Shown: positions 39,352 to 52,291 of the stretch, one piece after another
Layout of the letters: the number at the start of each line of letters is the position of its first letter
Position numbering within the stretch: the stretch's first letter is position 1
Assembly: GCF_037975245.1 (NCBI RefSeq)
Contig: NC_092578.1
Span: forward strand, 17,799,821 to 17,863,820
Direction: 5' to 3'
From: Apostichopus japonicus
Taxonomy: Eukaryota; Echinodermata; Holothuroidea; Aspidochirotida; Stichopodidae
DNA: 64,000 nt
Notes under the pieces: model-generated
The model's input: only the letters and a program-made list of their open reading frames with translations
Database searches by the model: none
Told to the model about the DNA's origin: nothing
Position numbers and translations under genes: made by a program

Positions 39352-39730
39352 CTAATAGAGTAACCATGCATGGGTGGTTGTGGTAGTGACATTTTTACGT
39401 TGGCGTTTCGGGGTTGGGGTATACATTCCCAGAAGTGCTTCCGTGGAGCATGGCATGCAATGCTTATGCACCCTGCAACTGTCCCACCAAACACAGAAAG
39501 AGAGAGGGAGAGGTGGAGGCAGCTGCATGGCCGCGTTTTTGGTCCGTGTGGAGGGGTGGAGAGAGAGGTGGAGAGAGAGAGATATATGCACTGATCAATG
39601 GTAATTATAACGAAGATATGCTCTGTTTCGACGCAGACGACCATCTCCCTGAGAGATGAAGCTAAGAGCTGGGCAAGGAAATGGATGAGTTTGGATCCCG
39701 CCCATCAGCCATTTGATCTTTTGCTCGTCA
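39352..39730. other. Purine-rich intergenic patch
   Basis: AGAGAGAGGGAGAGGTGGAG-type repeats at about 39496-39580 keep several overlapping frames open on both strands. I regard these as low-complexity artefacts, not genes. Confidence 0.5.
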
Positions 39731-39797
39731 ATGATGCTTTGCGACTCTAAGGACTCGATGATGCTTTACGACTCTAAGGACTCGATGATGCTTTGCG
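39731..39797. repeat. 27-bp tandem repeat, 2.5 copies
   Basis: GATGATGCTTTGCGACTCTA then AGGACTC is repeated two and a half times with one base change (TTGC/TTAC). Confidence 0.85.
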
Positions 39798-39847
39798 ACG
39801 AGGGACTTCCCCAAAGTTGTGCGTCTTCCAGAAGGATTGTCTCTAAA

Positions 39848-40051
39848 CCATGGAACGCGAAAAATGCAAACTGATTTCGTTGTCTAAACTTAGTTTGTTG
39901 TTGTCTAAACTAAAGTTGTTGCTGTTGTTTAATCATGCTGTTGCTCAAACTAACGTTGTTGTCGAATATTCCGTTGTCTACACTTACGTCGTTGTCTAAA
40001 CTTACGTTAAACTTAGCAACGAAATAAGTTTTCCTTTTTCGCGTTCCATGG
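39848..40051. mobile_element. 204-bp MITE-like element with ~35-bp inverted ends
   Basis: Ends CCATGGAACGCGAAAAA (39848) and TTTTTCGCGTTCCATGG (ends 40051) are perfect inverted repeats for 17 bases; similarity continues as AAACTNATTTCGTTG for about 18 more. The interior is a degenerate tandem of GTTGTCTAAACTTACGTTG. No clear target duplication. Confidence 0.75.
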
Positions 40052-43000
40052 CAAACTGCCAATGACCAATGATGAGAGTTGGAAGGGTGAAAAGTTTTCT
40101 CAATTAAATTTAAAAAAAACAAATTGTGTACATCTGGACTGGTGATGATAGACTCTCCTTCTTCATCTCTCTCAAAATCCACGAAACCAAACATTTTAAC
40201 CTGGCTGTAAGTTTCAAAAAAGATTTCTGCAGAGCTAGCTAGGCCAAGGAGAACAGTGAGTTGATTTTTGCCATTGTATGTATTTAGGATTTGCTAGGTG
40301 ACAGATTCATCTGTTTATTTATAGCCTCGGGCCTGGTTTGGGGGATGTTTAATCGTTATTCCAGTACATGTAGGCCTACCTGATCTAAAACGAACACTGA
40401 AATGAAGATTTGAACATTAGACTGCATTGTGCAATGTACTATTGGACCCTGCACTTCGAAATTGTTTGATGTTTATCTATTATGCATACAGTTCCGATGT
40501 AAACAATTTACCATGACAAGAAAATAAAATTGGCAGATTGAGATCAAGTTGTTAGATTATATCTCTGCAATGCGTAGGATTCGCTCCCAATTTTCCTTGA
40601 GAAGCACAACTCTATGAGCTTCTTTCCTCCCCAAACTTTTAGATCCCGTCCTGGGTGAGCAGAATAGAAAGCCAGCCCCAAGAAATTCCGGCGATTTGCC
40701 TGCAACCTTTCGGTTTGTGTACATAGTTGACTTCCTAATAACAGTGTATACGTTTGAAGTGCAGCCTATACCAGCAGGTGCATAGTATAGTTATATTTAA
40801 CTTTGTTTACGTTATGTAATATTTGTTATTATGTATACCAAACTGAAGTTCAAGTCTCGTGTATACAGTACTATTAAAGTGCAATTGACCCACATGTGCA
40901 GCTCTTTCCAAAACTGTGTTCTGCGCAATTACGTTAGAAACTATATATTTTGGAATCTGTTACTTTTCTGTTAACGTATAGTTTAAAAACTATAGGAATA
41001 TAAAGCGATAGATATATAATTGTAAATTGCGTCCAGGCACATGAGAGGGTACGGTCAGGACTCTGTAGCCCCGCTGTCCAGGGTGAATTGGTGCATAATT
41101 GTCCTGGGACCTGACCTAAGTATTTAAGTAGTAAGTTCTTAACCTTTTATATTATAGGATATAAAATTATGAATCCCACAATATAAATTAATGTAGGGCC
41201 TAGTTGCGTTTATTTATATACAAATATATATTTCACAGTCATACTTTAAGTCAATTGGCAAATTTCAACCATGCCTTTGATTCTTCGGTGGAATAAAGAA
41301 ACAAATAAATATTCTTGATAGTTGTGGTGAAGTGTGTGTTTTTAGTACGGTGAGTACAAGAACATGAATACGCGAGTAAAGTTAGAATTCCCCTAGATAT
41401 GAGTACAAGTGTGTGTACAGGGGAGGGGTTGGGGGGTGTCAAACCACTGGAGCACGAGTAGGTACATTTGCACAATTACCTACACTGGAAATTCCAAAAA
41501 TGCCTCTAGTACAAAGTCATACCGTATACGTGTACAAAGTCGAGTAAAATAATCGGACGACGGACCGAATTAAGCCAACTTTTGAATGTTTGAATGAAAA
41601 TACTAATACTTATACTCGGCAAGTCTTGTAAATAGTAACACTCCCAAGTCTATCAAAATTAATCCAATGTAACTATATTGCTTTAACAATCCGAATTTAA
41701 GTAAAACTGGACGACCAAAATCTTGTTGTGTAGGCCTACAGCTCTGTTTCTATGTTACCGAAGAGAATCACTCGATCTCTAGTATCAAAGAACAAACTTG
41801 ACCAACACAGACAAAAAAAAGTGATTTACATTTCATTATTTACATCACTGAAGAAACCATACCCAAATTCCTCCCATGTTCACACACAAGTTTAATATTC
41901 CATTATAGAACCTGCATTTTGTCATATATTACTGTGATGCATACGTCCAGTACATTTGAATTATTGAATCGAATTTATAAAGTATTTCTACTCATCCAAT
42001 GCGATAAGTGCAATCGTGCACCCCTCCCATACTCCCCATCTCCCCCTGCACCCCACCCCCCCTCCCCCTCCACCAGCAAAAATTAATTTGGCAGTTTAAT
42101 GTACAAAAACAATCATTAAACCATTTTACTCTCCATGATTACACACAGCTTGCAATAGTCGATATAGTGTATGCCAAGCAGATTCTTAACACCATAACAC
42201 CACAACACCATACACCATACGGTTGAGCTTAATCTCTCAAACCATTGTCGGTTATTCTGTCTATAAGTATAAGTTAGTAATGAAGCCTTTAGTCACAAAC
42301 AACAACAACAACAATAAAACAATAACACAAAGAAGAAAACAAAAGGGCTTTGTTGTTTATTCTTACCTTGATGGCCATGGTGTCAATACCAATTAGAATG
42401 TCCTCCTTGATTCCAAATTTATCCACAAGAAATGAAAAAAAAAATCACAATTTCCTTCCGAAAATCAGTATCCTAAAGAAAAGGAGTATAGTTTAATTAT
42501 TAGTTGAGGGGAGTACACAACGAGGCTTGAAAACGCCAAAGATTTATCAACAAATTATAAAATCAAATGAGTTTTATAAATAAAATGAGTTTTATAACGT
42601 ATGTATACTATAGTCAGTGCCTATTATAGGTATGTATCAATTACTACGATTACCAGAAAGCTACGAAAATTTCATTTGCAAGCAGAGCAAAGTCCTTCAT
42701 GCGTTCTGTTCTTCACAACAGTACAACATTGGATCACTTTACAGAGGTTCACATGGTCAAACGATTGTCAATAAAGTAGTCTTGATGAAAATGGTTATTC
42801 GCATGACGTTATTGGTTGTCCAATTGGCTACGATCAGTCAAAACAACAGACAAGTACATATACTTCTATAGTCAGTCTTTATATGTCATGTCGTTTTATA
42901 TTGCGCTCAGTCTCCCGTGAGATGTATAGCCTACTTAAATTATCCAATTCCCAAACACAAAAGGCAAATTTTGACTGCCAGTTCAGGGGTCGATGTTATC

Positions 43001-46000
43001 AAAGAAGACGAAATCAAATACACCTGGATCCATATACTATATACGAGCTACTATAGAATGCAATAGAAACAAATCTCAATCCTCTACAGCTTACTCGAAG
43101 GATTTTTTCAGGCAACTGAATCTGTGACCGTTGATAACAGGTAACATTTCGAGTAGCCGGGTAATGATGATAAGCATATACTGCTGAAAAACATCCTCAT
43201 TTATGCAGATATGTATTTTCATATAATTTCCACAACAACGTTATAGTTGCCTATATACGTATCTGCTTAACCTAAACCTCTCACATGCACATGAACTTAT
43301 AAGCATGTACGACCTTGTTAACAGCTGACGACCTTATTAGTGTTCACCGTATACAACATAGGCCTATATGAAACACATACACTCTATATCCAGATAGCTG
43401 CAGTATTAACACTCTTCAATATGCATTCGAACAATGATACGGTGGGAATCTATACACTTGTCAAATAACCAAATCTCACACCAAATTCATTCCACAAATT
43501 GTAAAATTCCAGTAAAATCCTCAGAGTGAACTGCCAATCGACTGAACAACAAAGAAACCCTTAAATTATTAAACGGTAGGAAGGCCTAATTTTAAAAATA
43601 GCTGTCAGTTCTCAGTGTTATATAAGCCTAAGTTTGATAGATACTTTTTTCCACCTTCTACGATTCCAATTAGAGAACATTTAGGTTAATTAACGCAGAA
43701 ATCACACCTCGAGGTGGCTGAATCCACAGCTCTTGATCCAATGAAAATAGATATAAGGCCAAGTATATGAGCTTTATCAAAAGTTAACCGGTGTGACACA
43801 CGTTCCCACTACATAAGGCTGATATATACGACACCCGAATAGTGTAACTGTTTTATAAACAGACATAAAGACAATAGCAACAAGCGAATGCACATATACT
43901 GTAGAGTATGTGCATAGCTAACCAACGACCCCTTCTACATTAGTTTTGTTCAGGAAGACCTGTCATGTAATAACATCCGTAATTTCGACTCAAGTTGTTC
44001 TTGTTCACAAAATGTTATGGGTATCACGATCGTACCTTCCAATAGCAGTATGATTAATCCAATCGACATTAAATAGTAGAACAGTAAATAATACTGGTAT
44101 AGATACAGTATGTATAATGTTTACATGTGTGAAATACACTGTTATCTGTTTAACGGTTGAAAACAGATATTGTCAATAGTGCCAGTAACTACTGTTAAAG
44201 TATACCACTGAAACCGAACCAAAGGTCAGGTCATATTGAACAGTCCCGAATAGTATTTATAGTTCAGGCTATAGTACGGCCTACACAATTAACACTGTCC
44301 CCGGTTGTAATTAACGAAGGTACAATTCACATATCAGAGTGTTAAAATCCAATGAACAAAACAGAACGCAAAACAAACCTTTAAGCTTCCTTTCTCCCAA
44401 CTGAGTAAAAATTAACAGCAAGATATATTTCCACAAAATACAGTCAACTTTTGTCCCGTGCGAAGACGTAACACCGTATACACACAAACACACACACGTT
44501 ATCGTTACCCTAATGTACAGCAGGCTGGTGTGAAAGGCATAGTCATTTATCGTTGAGGAATATAAGTCCTTTGGCGATTCTTTCTGGGACAATATAACAC
44601 CCTGCGCACCGTAGCTGAACAGTGTCAATAGTGTTATAATCCAAAGTACAGCCAAGTTCAATAGGAAGTGATTGTGATAGCAGTTTTAACAGTTCAATAA
44701 TTCTATTGGTTGCGGTTTAAGATACCATGCATGTTTTCCCCCCATTCTATATTCATATTGAAATGCGGCAAGGTGTTTGGTAATCACGTGATGTTAACAA
44801 GTAAGGATTTGGTATATTTATAAAGAGAGAGAGAGATAAATAAATAAACAGTTAGGATATCTCTAGTTTAAGAAATAAACATTCATTCATGATGGATGGA
44901 TGTGTCCACCCAGTTGGGACATTTTACCCCCGATATTGTATACTTTCATGTCCCGCATAAAATCACTCGTATTTTCAGTATTCGGTGTGGGGGGGTGGTG
45001 GAGGGGGGAGGGGATGTTCACACATGAAACATGTTCTTTACATATCACGATATTTACGATTCTAAAAATGAGACATGGTTGTTAAATACGACAATTAAGT
45101 TTGCTGATTGAGTGTCTATAAATGTCCGCCATTTTTAATTGATCCAGTCTAGCTGGCTGTGGCCGAACAAACATCCTGAAACCGAGTTCTTATTATTTTC
45201 ATTTCATTATCGTGAAGTTTTCCTGCTATGACCTGTCTTTATGAACCTTTTAATTGCATGGATGTTTCATTGATTTATATCGTTTTAAATGTTTAACTTT
45301 CATAAAAAAGTATAAGACTATACATATCGTTCTTATACAAGATTCTTTTACTTTCATATCATGTAAATGAATTGTAAAATAAGTGTTCAATTGGGTGCGT
45401 AGCTGGTCATCGTGTCTGTCTTTGTTACGTCTGTCTTTGTTACGTCTGTCTGTCTTTGTTACGCTAGGCAGACTCTTTCTGCTCGTTTAAATAGCAGGGA
45501 GCCATTATGTCATAAAGTTCTTTATCCTACATAGGTCTCAGAGTTATATAGACCTTGTATTCCTCCGTTTTATGGCCCGACCACGCTTTGCCTCTTATAC
45601 GGCACTGTTACAGAACAAAGAGGTCGATGTAGGTCAATGGAAACGATGTATACATATTGGGAGGTGTTACTAATTTTTCGAACGTTTTTCTTGCATTTTA
45701 ATGATTATTGGCTTGAAATATATCTATACGCATGCTCTACCGTCATGCTAGAGAACCAGATGCCAACAGGTGCCATTCAATCAAAGAACCTACCATATAC
45801 TTCTAATGTAAAAAGAAATTTTCTATATGTCGCAATAAGCAGTGATATCCACGGAATGTCCAAATTTGACTATCTAACGCTATTAAGAATATCGTCTTAA
45901 TATTGACGAATTTTGTCCTACGAGTTCACCATGTGGTTATAGAATGATGTTGGTTCACAACACCTTTTAAAAACAAAAGGAAAAATCGATTGATGAGATA

Positions 46001-46237
46001 AATAGTGAAGTCACCTTTCTTTTGTTTCAAACAGAAAGTAAGATATATTGTTAGAAAGTAAAAATGGGGGTCATCCAGGGGTGTGAACTTCAACAAAGTT
46101 GTTGCGTTTAACCTAAAATTGCAAAACACAAAATCCTTCCTCTTTCACTTTCATTTCCTTTTATCTGACATGGTTGGTTGTCTATACTTGAATAATCACT
46201 ACAAAAAGGTTTACGTCATGACTTTTGACAACATTTG
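40052..46237. other. Long gene-free stretch
   Basis: Six kilobases with no gene I can support. Contents: an imperfect inverted repeat GGTCAGG/CCTGACC at 41053-41116; a C-rich block at 42017-42072; (CAA)n near 42298-42315; GA-repeat 44826-44836; a G-rich run 44986-45014; a 15-base tandem GTCTGTCTTTGTTAC (three copies) at about 45414-45462. The signal-peptide-like frame on the minus strand ending at 44661 lacks an ATG. Confidence 0.5.
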
Positions 46238-46487
46238 AAGCAATGAGGCTTAGCAATCGGGAGGTTCGGGGTTCAATTCCCGGCCGGGTCATAGTAAGGT
46301 GGGTTTTTCATCCAAGAGCAATCTACGGTTTTCCCATCTGAAATGACTTTCTAAATTGTAAAGATTCCAAAATTTGAGTTAAAAGTTGAATTGGAAGCCA
46401 CCCGACGTGTAAGTTGTAATCCATAAGCCCTTGCGGGCTTCTCCCACATATTTTGTGGTCGCTTAAGCGTCGTAAAACTAACTGCTG

Positions 46488-46516
<29 letters not shown>
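46238..46516 (+). mobile_element. tRNA-derived SINE with (ATT)n tail
   Basis: A B-box GGTTCAATTCC at 46270-46280 within GGGTTCAATTCCCGG marks a truncated tRNA-like head. A non-tRNA body ends in GCGTCGTAAAACTAACTGCTG followed by (ATT)n at 46488-46516. The tail style suggests mobilisation by a CR1/L2-type LINE. Its sequence differs from the SINEs at 2831, 19533 and 38473, so the window holds at least three SINE families. Confidence 0.75.
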
Positions 46517-46518
<2 letters not shown>

Positions 46519-46948
46519 TCTAAAGCTATTGCCACCACGCTCCAACTATGCAGGCCACAATTGATCAATTGAAATCAACCTATCGGAGGCAAAATTAGAA
46601 TGGATTGTGAAAAAAACAAAAAACAAAACAAATATATACTGTTGTGATCTTAAATGGCATGTTTGAAATCATTCATCACTTTACCACATGCAACTGGTAA
46701 ATGTACTTATTGATTGACAAAATACCAACTATCATAATTGGAATGTGTGATTTGCTTTATCAAACAGCTAGACAAAAAAATTATTTCATTTAGGAGACAA
46801 CCACAAGTTTAATGTTCCTTTATACACATGGCGGAAGACTTGAACAAGTCTAAAGATGACATCTATGAGCTATATATAGTTCAGATGTTTTTTGTTTTAT
46901 GATTTTCATGATTTATTTACATGTTTATTTCCTTGCAGTCAGTGAAGT
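46517..46948. other. Intergenic spacer
   Basis: Nothing recognised apart from an A-rich patch at 46609-46631. Confidence 0.4.
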
Positions 46949-47086
46949 TTTATTATTAATATTATTATTATTTTTTTTTATTATTATTATTATTATTATT
47001 TTGATTATGATTATGATTATTATTATTATTATTATGATTATGATGATTATAATGATTATTATTATTTTTATTATTATTATTATCTT
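46949..47086. repeat. (ATT)n low-complexity tract
   Basis: About 135 bases of ATT with GATTATGATT variants and short T runs. Poly-isoleucine frames on both strands are artefacts. Confidence 0.95.
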
Positions 47087-47310
47087 TTTTGCAAAACCTG
47101 AATATAACATATTGAACCTCCGAGTCTGATACTGACCTCATTATAGACTGGTGTCGATGGTGTCAATAAGACTGGTGTCAGTCTCAAATCTCGATATGTC
47201 TACGTTGAAGAAGGTCAAGGGAAATGTGAGTGCCAGTAATGTTTCTCAATAAAGCTATGCGTATTTTCAAGATATTTCAAGATATTTGAAAATATGCTCA
47301 TTACCTGGAA

Positions 47311-48830
47311 CGCTCCATTAAGCCTCAATTTATGAAGACGTCGGCTCCTCCTCCTCAGTGACGTCATTAAAGTGACTTTAATCCATTGTTTTATAGCTTA
47401 ATCAAACTATATAATAGCTCAATCTTGCTACTTTATAAGAAAAACAGATGACTCTTGGGTAAAATTTCACACCATTTGTCCTCGACAAATTTGTAATGCA
47501 TTGCAAGTATTTTTTTTTATCTGAGGCGTTTAGAAGAAGTCTTATATTTTCTTTTAGAGTTGTGGTGCTGCATTTGAGGAACTGACCAAGTAAATTTGTG
47601 TGTTAGACTTTGTAGTCCAGCCACTTGAATTGATGAGCCTCATTTCTCACAGTGTGTTATAGAATGACGACCTCGAATGATAACAGTGTTTTTAACGGTC
47701 TTCAAAATTACAAATTTTGTACGTAACGTTTTTCCTTTAAAAATTAACATTTGACCTGATCCGTGGAACTAACATTATCATCAAATTTGCCGCAATAGTA
47801 ACATTCCAGGCATTTAAGGTAATAATGTTCAAGGTGAAGTTTTTGCAAAATTATGAAATACTTTGAAAGACTATAGTGGACACCTTGTTTCCTTTTCCTT
47901 TTTTTTTTTTGGTTGTTATGTTGAAATATGACATAAAACTAAAATTACGCCTAAATTCATTACTTAAGGGAATGACGTCATATGAATTATACCAAACTAA
48001 GTCTCAAGTGTATTTGCGTCGTTGCTGATATACAATGCAAACCAATAAAAAGAGAGTTTCTTCCCCAAAAAGTGCGACATAAAAATGAAAAAGTAAACCA
48101 ATAAAAAAAAAGGTCAAATGTATAGGAAGTATAAACTCTTCAGTGAGATACTTCAGTTCGTATATCTACAACATTACTGCCTAGCTCTGAGAGTCGTGAA
48201 TTTTGGTCATAAAAGCTTGAAGTGCTTGGTTTTATAATCATAGATATAACCATGAAAGACGTCACCATGACGTCACGACTATCTTTAAGCAAATAATCTT
48301 TTAATCGAAAACAAGTTTGAATTTGTTTGAATCTATCATCATCACAATTGTGCAAAAAGAACATGTGGACATATTTTTTTACGAAACTATTAAAGAGTGA
48401 ATTTAGGTACAGAATATATTTTAGATTATTTTAGAACATTAGAAAACCCTGATATCATTCTTTGCAGATTGTATTTCTATCCCATATGTATTTATTGTTT
48501 AGTAATGTGCCTTTAAACATATGATGTCCATTTCTTTAGAAAGCGACTGGACTACTTAGCCTAACACACAGACCATCGGATCAGTCCCTCAAACGCAACA
48601 CAAACCTCAGTAGGTGAAACATGATTCTATAGGGCCTCGGATAAAATGTTTACAATGCATTACAAAATCCAGCAAGGACAAATGGTTTCGAACGTTTTCC
48701 CGCAATGGTATTCTTTTTGTTAATATGAAGCTTACATTTTGACTGAATTATAAAACAATTCATTAACGTCAGCCTTACGGGCTGCACTCAGAGGAGCTGA
48801 CGTCATTACCAGGTTCACCTTAACGGAGCA
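47311..48830. mobile_element. 1.5-kb imperfect foldback element
   Basis: The left arm (47311 to about 47632) and right arm (about 48546-48830) are imperfect reverse complements over roughly 300 bases. Matching blocks in order, read inward: GCTCC(A/G)TTAAG, GACGTC(G/A)GCTCCTC, ATTGTTTTATA, CCATTTGTCC, TTGTAATGCATTG, TGC(A/G)TTTGAGG, TGTGTGTTAG and TAGTCCAG. The centre, about 900 bases, is unique and without a convincing open frame. This fits an old non-autonomous DNA transposon of the foldback type. Confidence 0.7.
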
Positions 48831-48913
48831 TTAAGAGAAAATAATACTTTAAAGGTGTATAAAAAAACAGGAAGAGATATAGAACTATTGCTATGACACT
48901 ATTTCTTGTTAGG

Positions 48914-48949
48914 GGAGGGGAGGGGGAGAGGGGAGTGGGAGGGGAGGCT
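48914..48949 (+). repeat. G-rich tract with G-quadruplex potential
   Basis: GGGGAGGGGAGGGGGAGAGG continues as GGAGTGGGAGGGGAGG: at least four runs of three or more G separated by one to three bases on the plus strand. It lies just outside the foldback element. Confidence 0.85.
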
Positions 48950-51900
48950 TGGGACTATGAACTAAGACCAAACTTATGCCTAAAGCCACCCTTAAATTCG
49001 AAACTTTTGGTATATTAAGTGCATGCTAATATTGAACAAGAATTAATGTTTATTTGCCTCTTACCATTGGCATTAAACACAACGCTAGCATATTATAATT
49101 TAAAATAATGATACGGCTTGTAATAAACGTTGTGTTCAAGCACAAGACAATTTTAAGTCTATTCTTTCGTTCATTTTCCGTTGCTAAGGTACCATCCAAA
49201 GAGTGTCAACAGGCGTACTATATCTATGTAGTGTTGGACACTGAATTATGAGTATTTCGCGGATCTAATACTAGCCCCTGTGTCCTCTCTATGTTATGCA
49301 CACAACAGTTATAGTAGCTTATCCGTGTCTGTTTCAGATTCATGATTTCATACCACAGAATGGGTCCTTCGATAAACCCTAACTACCAATCCCACTCATC
49401 CACCCTCCTACCCACACCGTTCCACAAACAGCTGCAGTGGAAGTCATATATAGGGGTAAGTCAGAGCGCGTACATTATTGTTTCAATTCATATCCATGTG
49501 CTCAAACTTTTAATTTTACGTTTCCCAACACAACTTGAATGACAGAAATTCTTGACTTCCAACGCCAACGTAAACAGAACGTTTTGACAGTTCCGTGTGT
49601 ACTGGTTAATGTAAACAATGACTTCTAAACACAAAATACACTATAGTATTGTACGTATAGGAGTGGTTTTCTCTCCGTATACCCAGTGTAATTAGACATT
49701 TCGGTTACAACTAACGTTGCTGTTACAGGATTTTGTAAAACTGAGCACGAACTATTCATCTACACCGCTATCGTAATTGGTTTCCGTGAGGAACGAAATT
49801 TCATGACATTTTTACCGATTCTTTTTTACCCCTAATGTTAATAAAAATTCTTTAATACAACCCATAATTCAACTATATTTATCTCACAACTGAGATAAAA
49901 AAAATTAAACTTATGTACTTGTTTGTTTTCTTCCACTTCTTTACGCAATTTGATATTTCAGTGTTCCTAACTTGAAAAAAAGGAGGGGGTAGTTCGTGTA
50001 CTACTTGTAATACTAATCATGTATACAACAGAACGATTTCAATGGCCTCCCACATGACAGAGTCTAACAATCCTTTGAGATTATTACTTCGGACAGTTAT
50101 ATGAAATCGCCGATTTTTTCGTCAAACTATCTTTCCCCCCTTCCCTCCCTCTATTTTCCATAAATATTTTACGAGCGGAACAACAAAATCCGGTGTCTTG
50201 ATTGCTTTCTCACTGATAATGCCCTTACTATCGGCCCCGTTTGTATCTACTAGTGACATCTAAACATGAATCTTGTTTGGAGGATCTTGTAAACATGAAA
50301 TTAATAATAAAGAGGTTTATGAACGACGATAAAGTTTCCAAACATGCCGCGGACACCATGAAGAGCGAAAATGTTTTAAACGTGTAATAAATATACAATG
50401 ATAGTTTTTATCAATGCCATGCCTTTTAACTTGCCTCCCCCCCCCCACCCACCCACCTCCACCCCACCACTTTGTTCTGATGATGTGTAGGTGCAGTTCA
50501 TTATTATGACATGTGTATATATGATCACAGTTTACTTGAAAATTTGCGTTTGGTATATGTAAAATAAATTGCCTTTTATATATACATCACATAATAACAT
50601 ATTAAAAATATATATGGAAAGTTATTAACCTCTCTGCAGCGAAATAAATTCAAGTGAACTCAACTGTTTAAACAAAAAATGATAAAAATAATGATAGGAA
50701 AAGGCTCTCGCAATTGCTATTAATACTATTTGGAAGTTGTGTCCTGTGACATACTTATTTATTTCATTATTGTGATCATTTCGCATTCAAATTACACTTT
50801 AACCAGGGTGGTTTCCCCCTGCCAGAACAAACCGTTTTTTACTATTTGCAATTAATCCCAGTGGGTATATAGGTAATAATATATTCAAGATAAAGCCTTC
50901 TTTATTATCATGTTTATTTGTCCTCGGAATGTGATAAATTTTGAAAAGTTTGCTTAGTTGTTGATGAACTCTCAATTCAAGTACTTAACAACAACAAAAC
51001 TGTTCTTATAAATATTATTTTCAACTCGTTTGCCGCGATGATAGGTATGTAACTCCATCAATCATCTGTTGCCAGATACCTTAGTACAAACTAAAAGAAG
51101 AAGAAACAAAGATTGGAAATATTCATAACTTTATGATTTTAATATACAATGGAATGTAATGCCGAAAGAGTGCAGGGAGTCATTAACTTCGTCAAACAGA
51201 ATATTTCTTTAATGCACACTTTCTCTCTTTAATCGGTATTGTTTCTATTTTTTTTAATTTTTTTTAATTTTTCTTAATTTCAATTTTTTTTTCATTTTTC
51301 ATTTTTTTATCATATTTCTTTAATGAGAAAGGAGAGAGGCAGTACTAAAGGATGCCAGGGATGGGGATATTGTAGGCATATAATAAACTATAAATTGTCC
51401 CTGAAAACGTAAGATCTTCAAAGAATACATAATTGCCTAAACAGCGTATAACGTTCCATAATGGGCTTGTTTAGCAGTTATAGTATATTTGCTAACTATG
51501 GAATAGAACTTTAACTTGAATCCGTCATTTCGAAAATCGCATTTCGGACAAACTTTGGCCCACATTTTGCGAATTGTAGATAAAAATAAAATCACCGTGC
51601 CGTAAGCTATTTATTTAATTACAATTTCGCATACGGTGAACGTCACATCTATTGATTATGCAAATTAATATCACCTGGATTCAATGACCTCAACGGAAAA
51701 TACGAATGATTAAAGACTAAGTGCTGAGGCTAACGTAAGAAGGAAACGACTTCAAAACCCTGCCCAAATGATTTCCCCTCGTTTGGAGGTATGCTTTCTT
51801 TACTTCATTTTTTTTAATGCTAAAGCGAGAAAGATACAAATAGATTTATCGTTGACTCTAGACACACATAGATGTAAATATGCAAATTGAAGCAAGGAAT

Positions 51901-52087
51901 AATTGGGTCTTGTGTGACCTGTGTCGGCCAGTAGTTAATTGCAATAATCCTGCTTCATATACAAAACGATTATGAGTTATAAATTCGATTTTTATCTGTG
52001 AAATTTTAATCTGTATGTCCTACAAATTTAACAATAATAAATATATTTGCATTACGCTTACTTTATATCAATAACTGTGCGGGCTGC
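48950..52087. other. Intergenic stretch
   Basis: Three kilobases without a recognisable gene. A C-rich run at 50436-50466 and a T-rich repeat of AATTTTTTTT type at 51248-51305 are the only low-complexity features of note. Confidence 0.5.
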
Positions 52088-52154
<67 letters not shown>

Positions 52155-52182
52155 GGCCTATATATATAGATAGATAGATATG
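52088..52182. repeat. (TA)n with AGGCCT palindrome and GATA tail
   Basis: TA tract interrupted by TATAGGCCTATA and ending in (GATA)3. Confidence 0.92.
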
Positions 52183-52261
52183 AAATATTTTAACGTGACT
52201 CAATCTGCTGGAATATCGGATTACCGTTGGATGATTGATCTTAATTTTGTTTTTCGCAATG

Positions 52262-52291
52262 TGGGGAGGGGGAAGGGGGAAGGGGGAGGGG
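52262..52291 (+). repeat. G-rich tract with G-quadruplex potential
   Basis: GGGGAGGGGGAAGGGGGAAG followed by GGGGAGGGG gives five G-runs of at least four with one- or two-base spacers. Confidence 0.85.

Noticed and set aside
39252-39659. Cluster of overlapping frames on both strands
   Set aside because: Driven by AGAGAG-type purine repeats; no frame is better than its neighbours.
39910-40194. 94-codon minus-strand frame beginning MFGFVDFERDEE with a fair ATG context
   Set aside because: Half of it lies inside the 204-bp foldback's tandem interior, and no family is recognisable.
41053-41116. Inverted repeat GGTCAGG/CCTGACC
   Set aside because: Only seven paired bases with a 50-base loop; expected by chance in a window this size.
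44311-44661. Minus-strand frame starting like a signal peptide (LAVLWIITLLTLFSYGAQG) and followed by a possible GTAACG donor
   Set aside because: The first codon is TTG, there is no in-frame ATG before an upstream stop, and no downstream exon was found.
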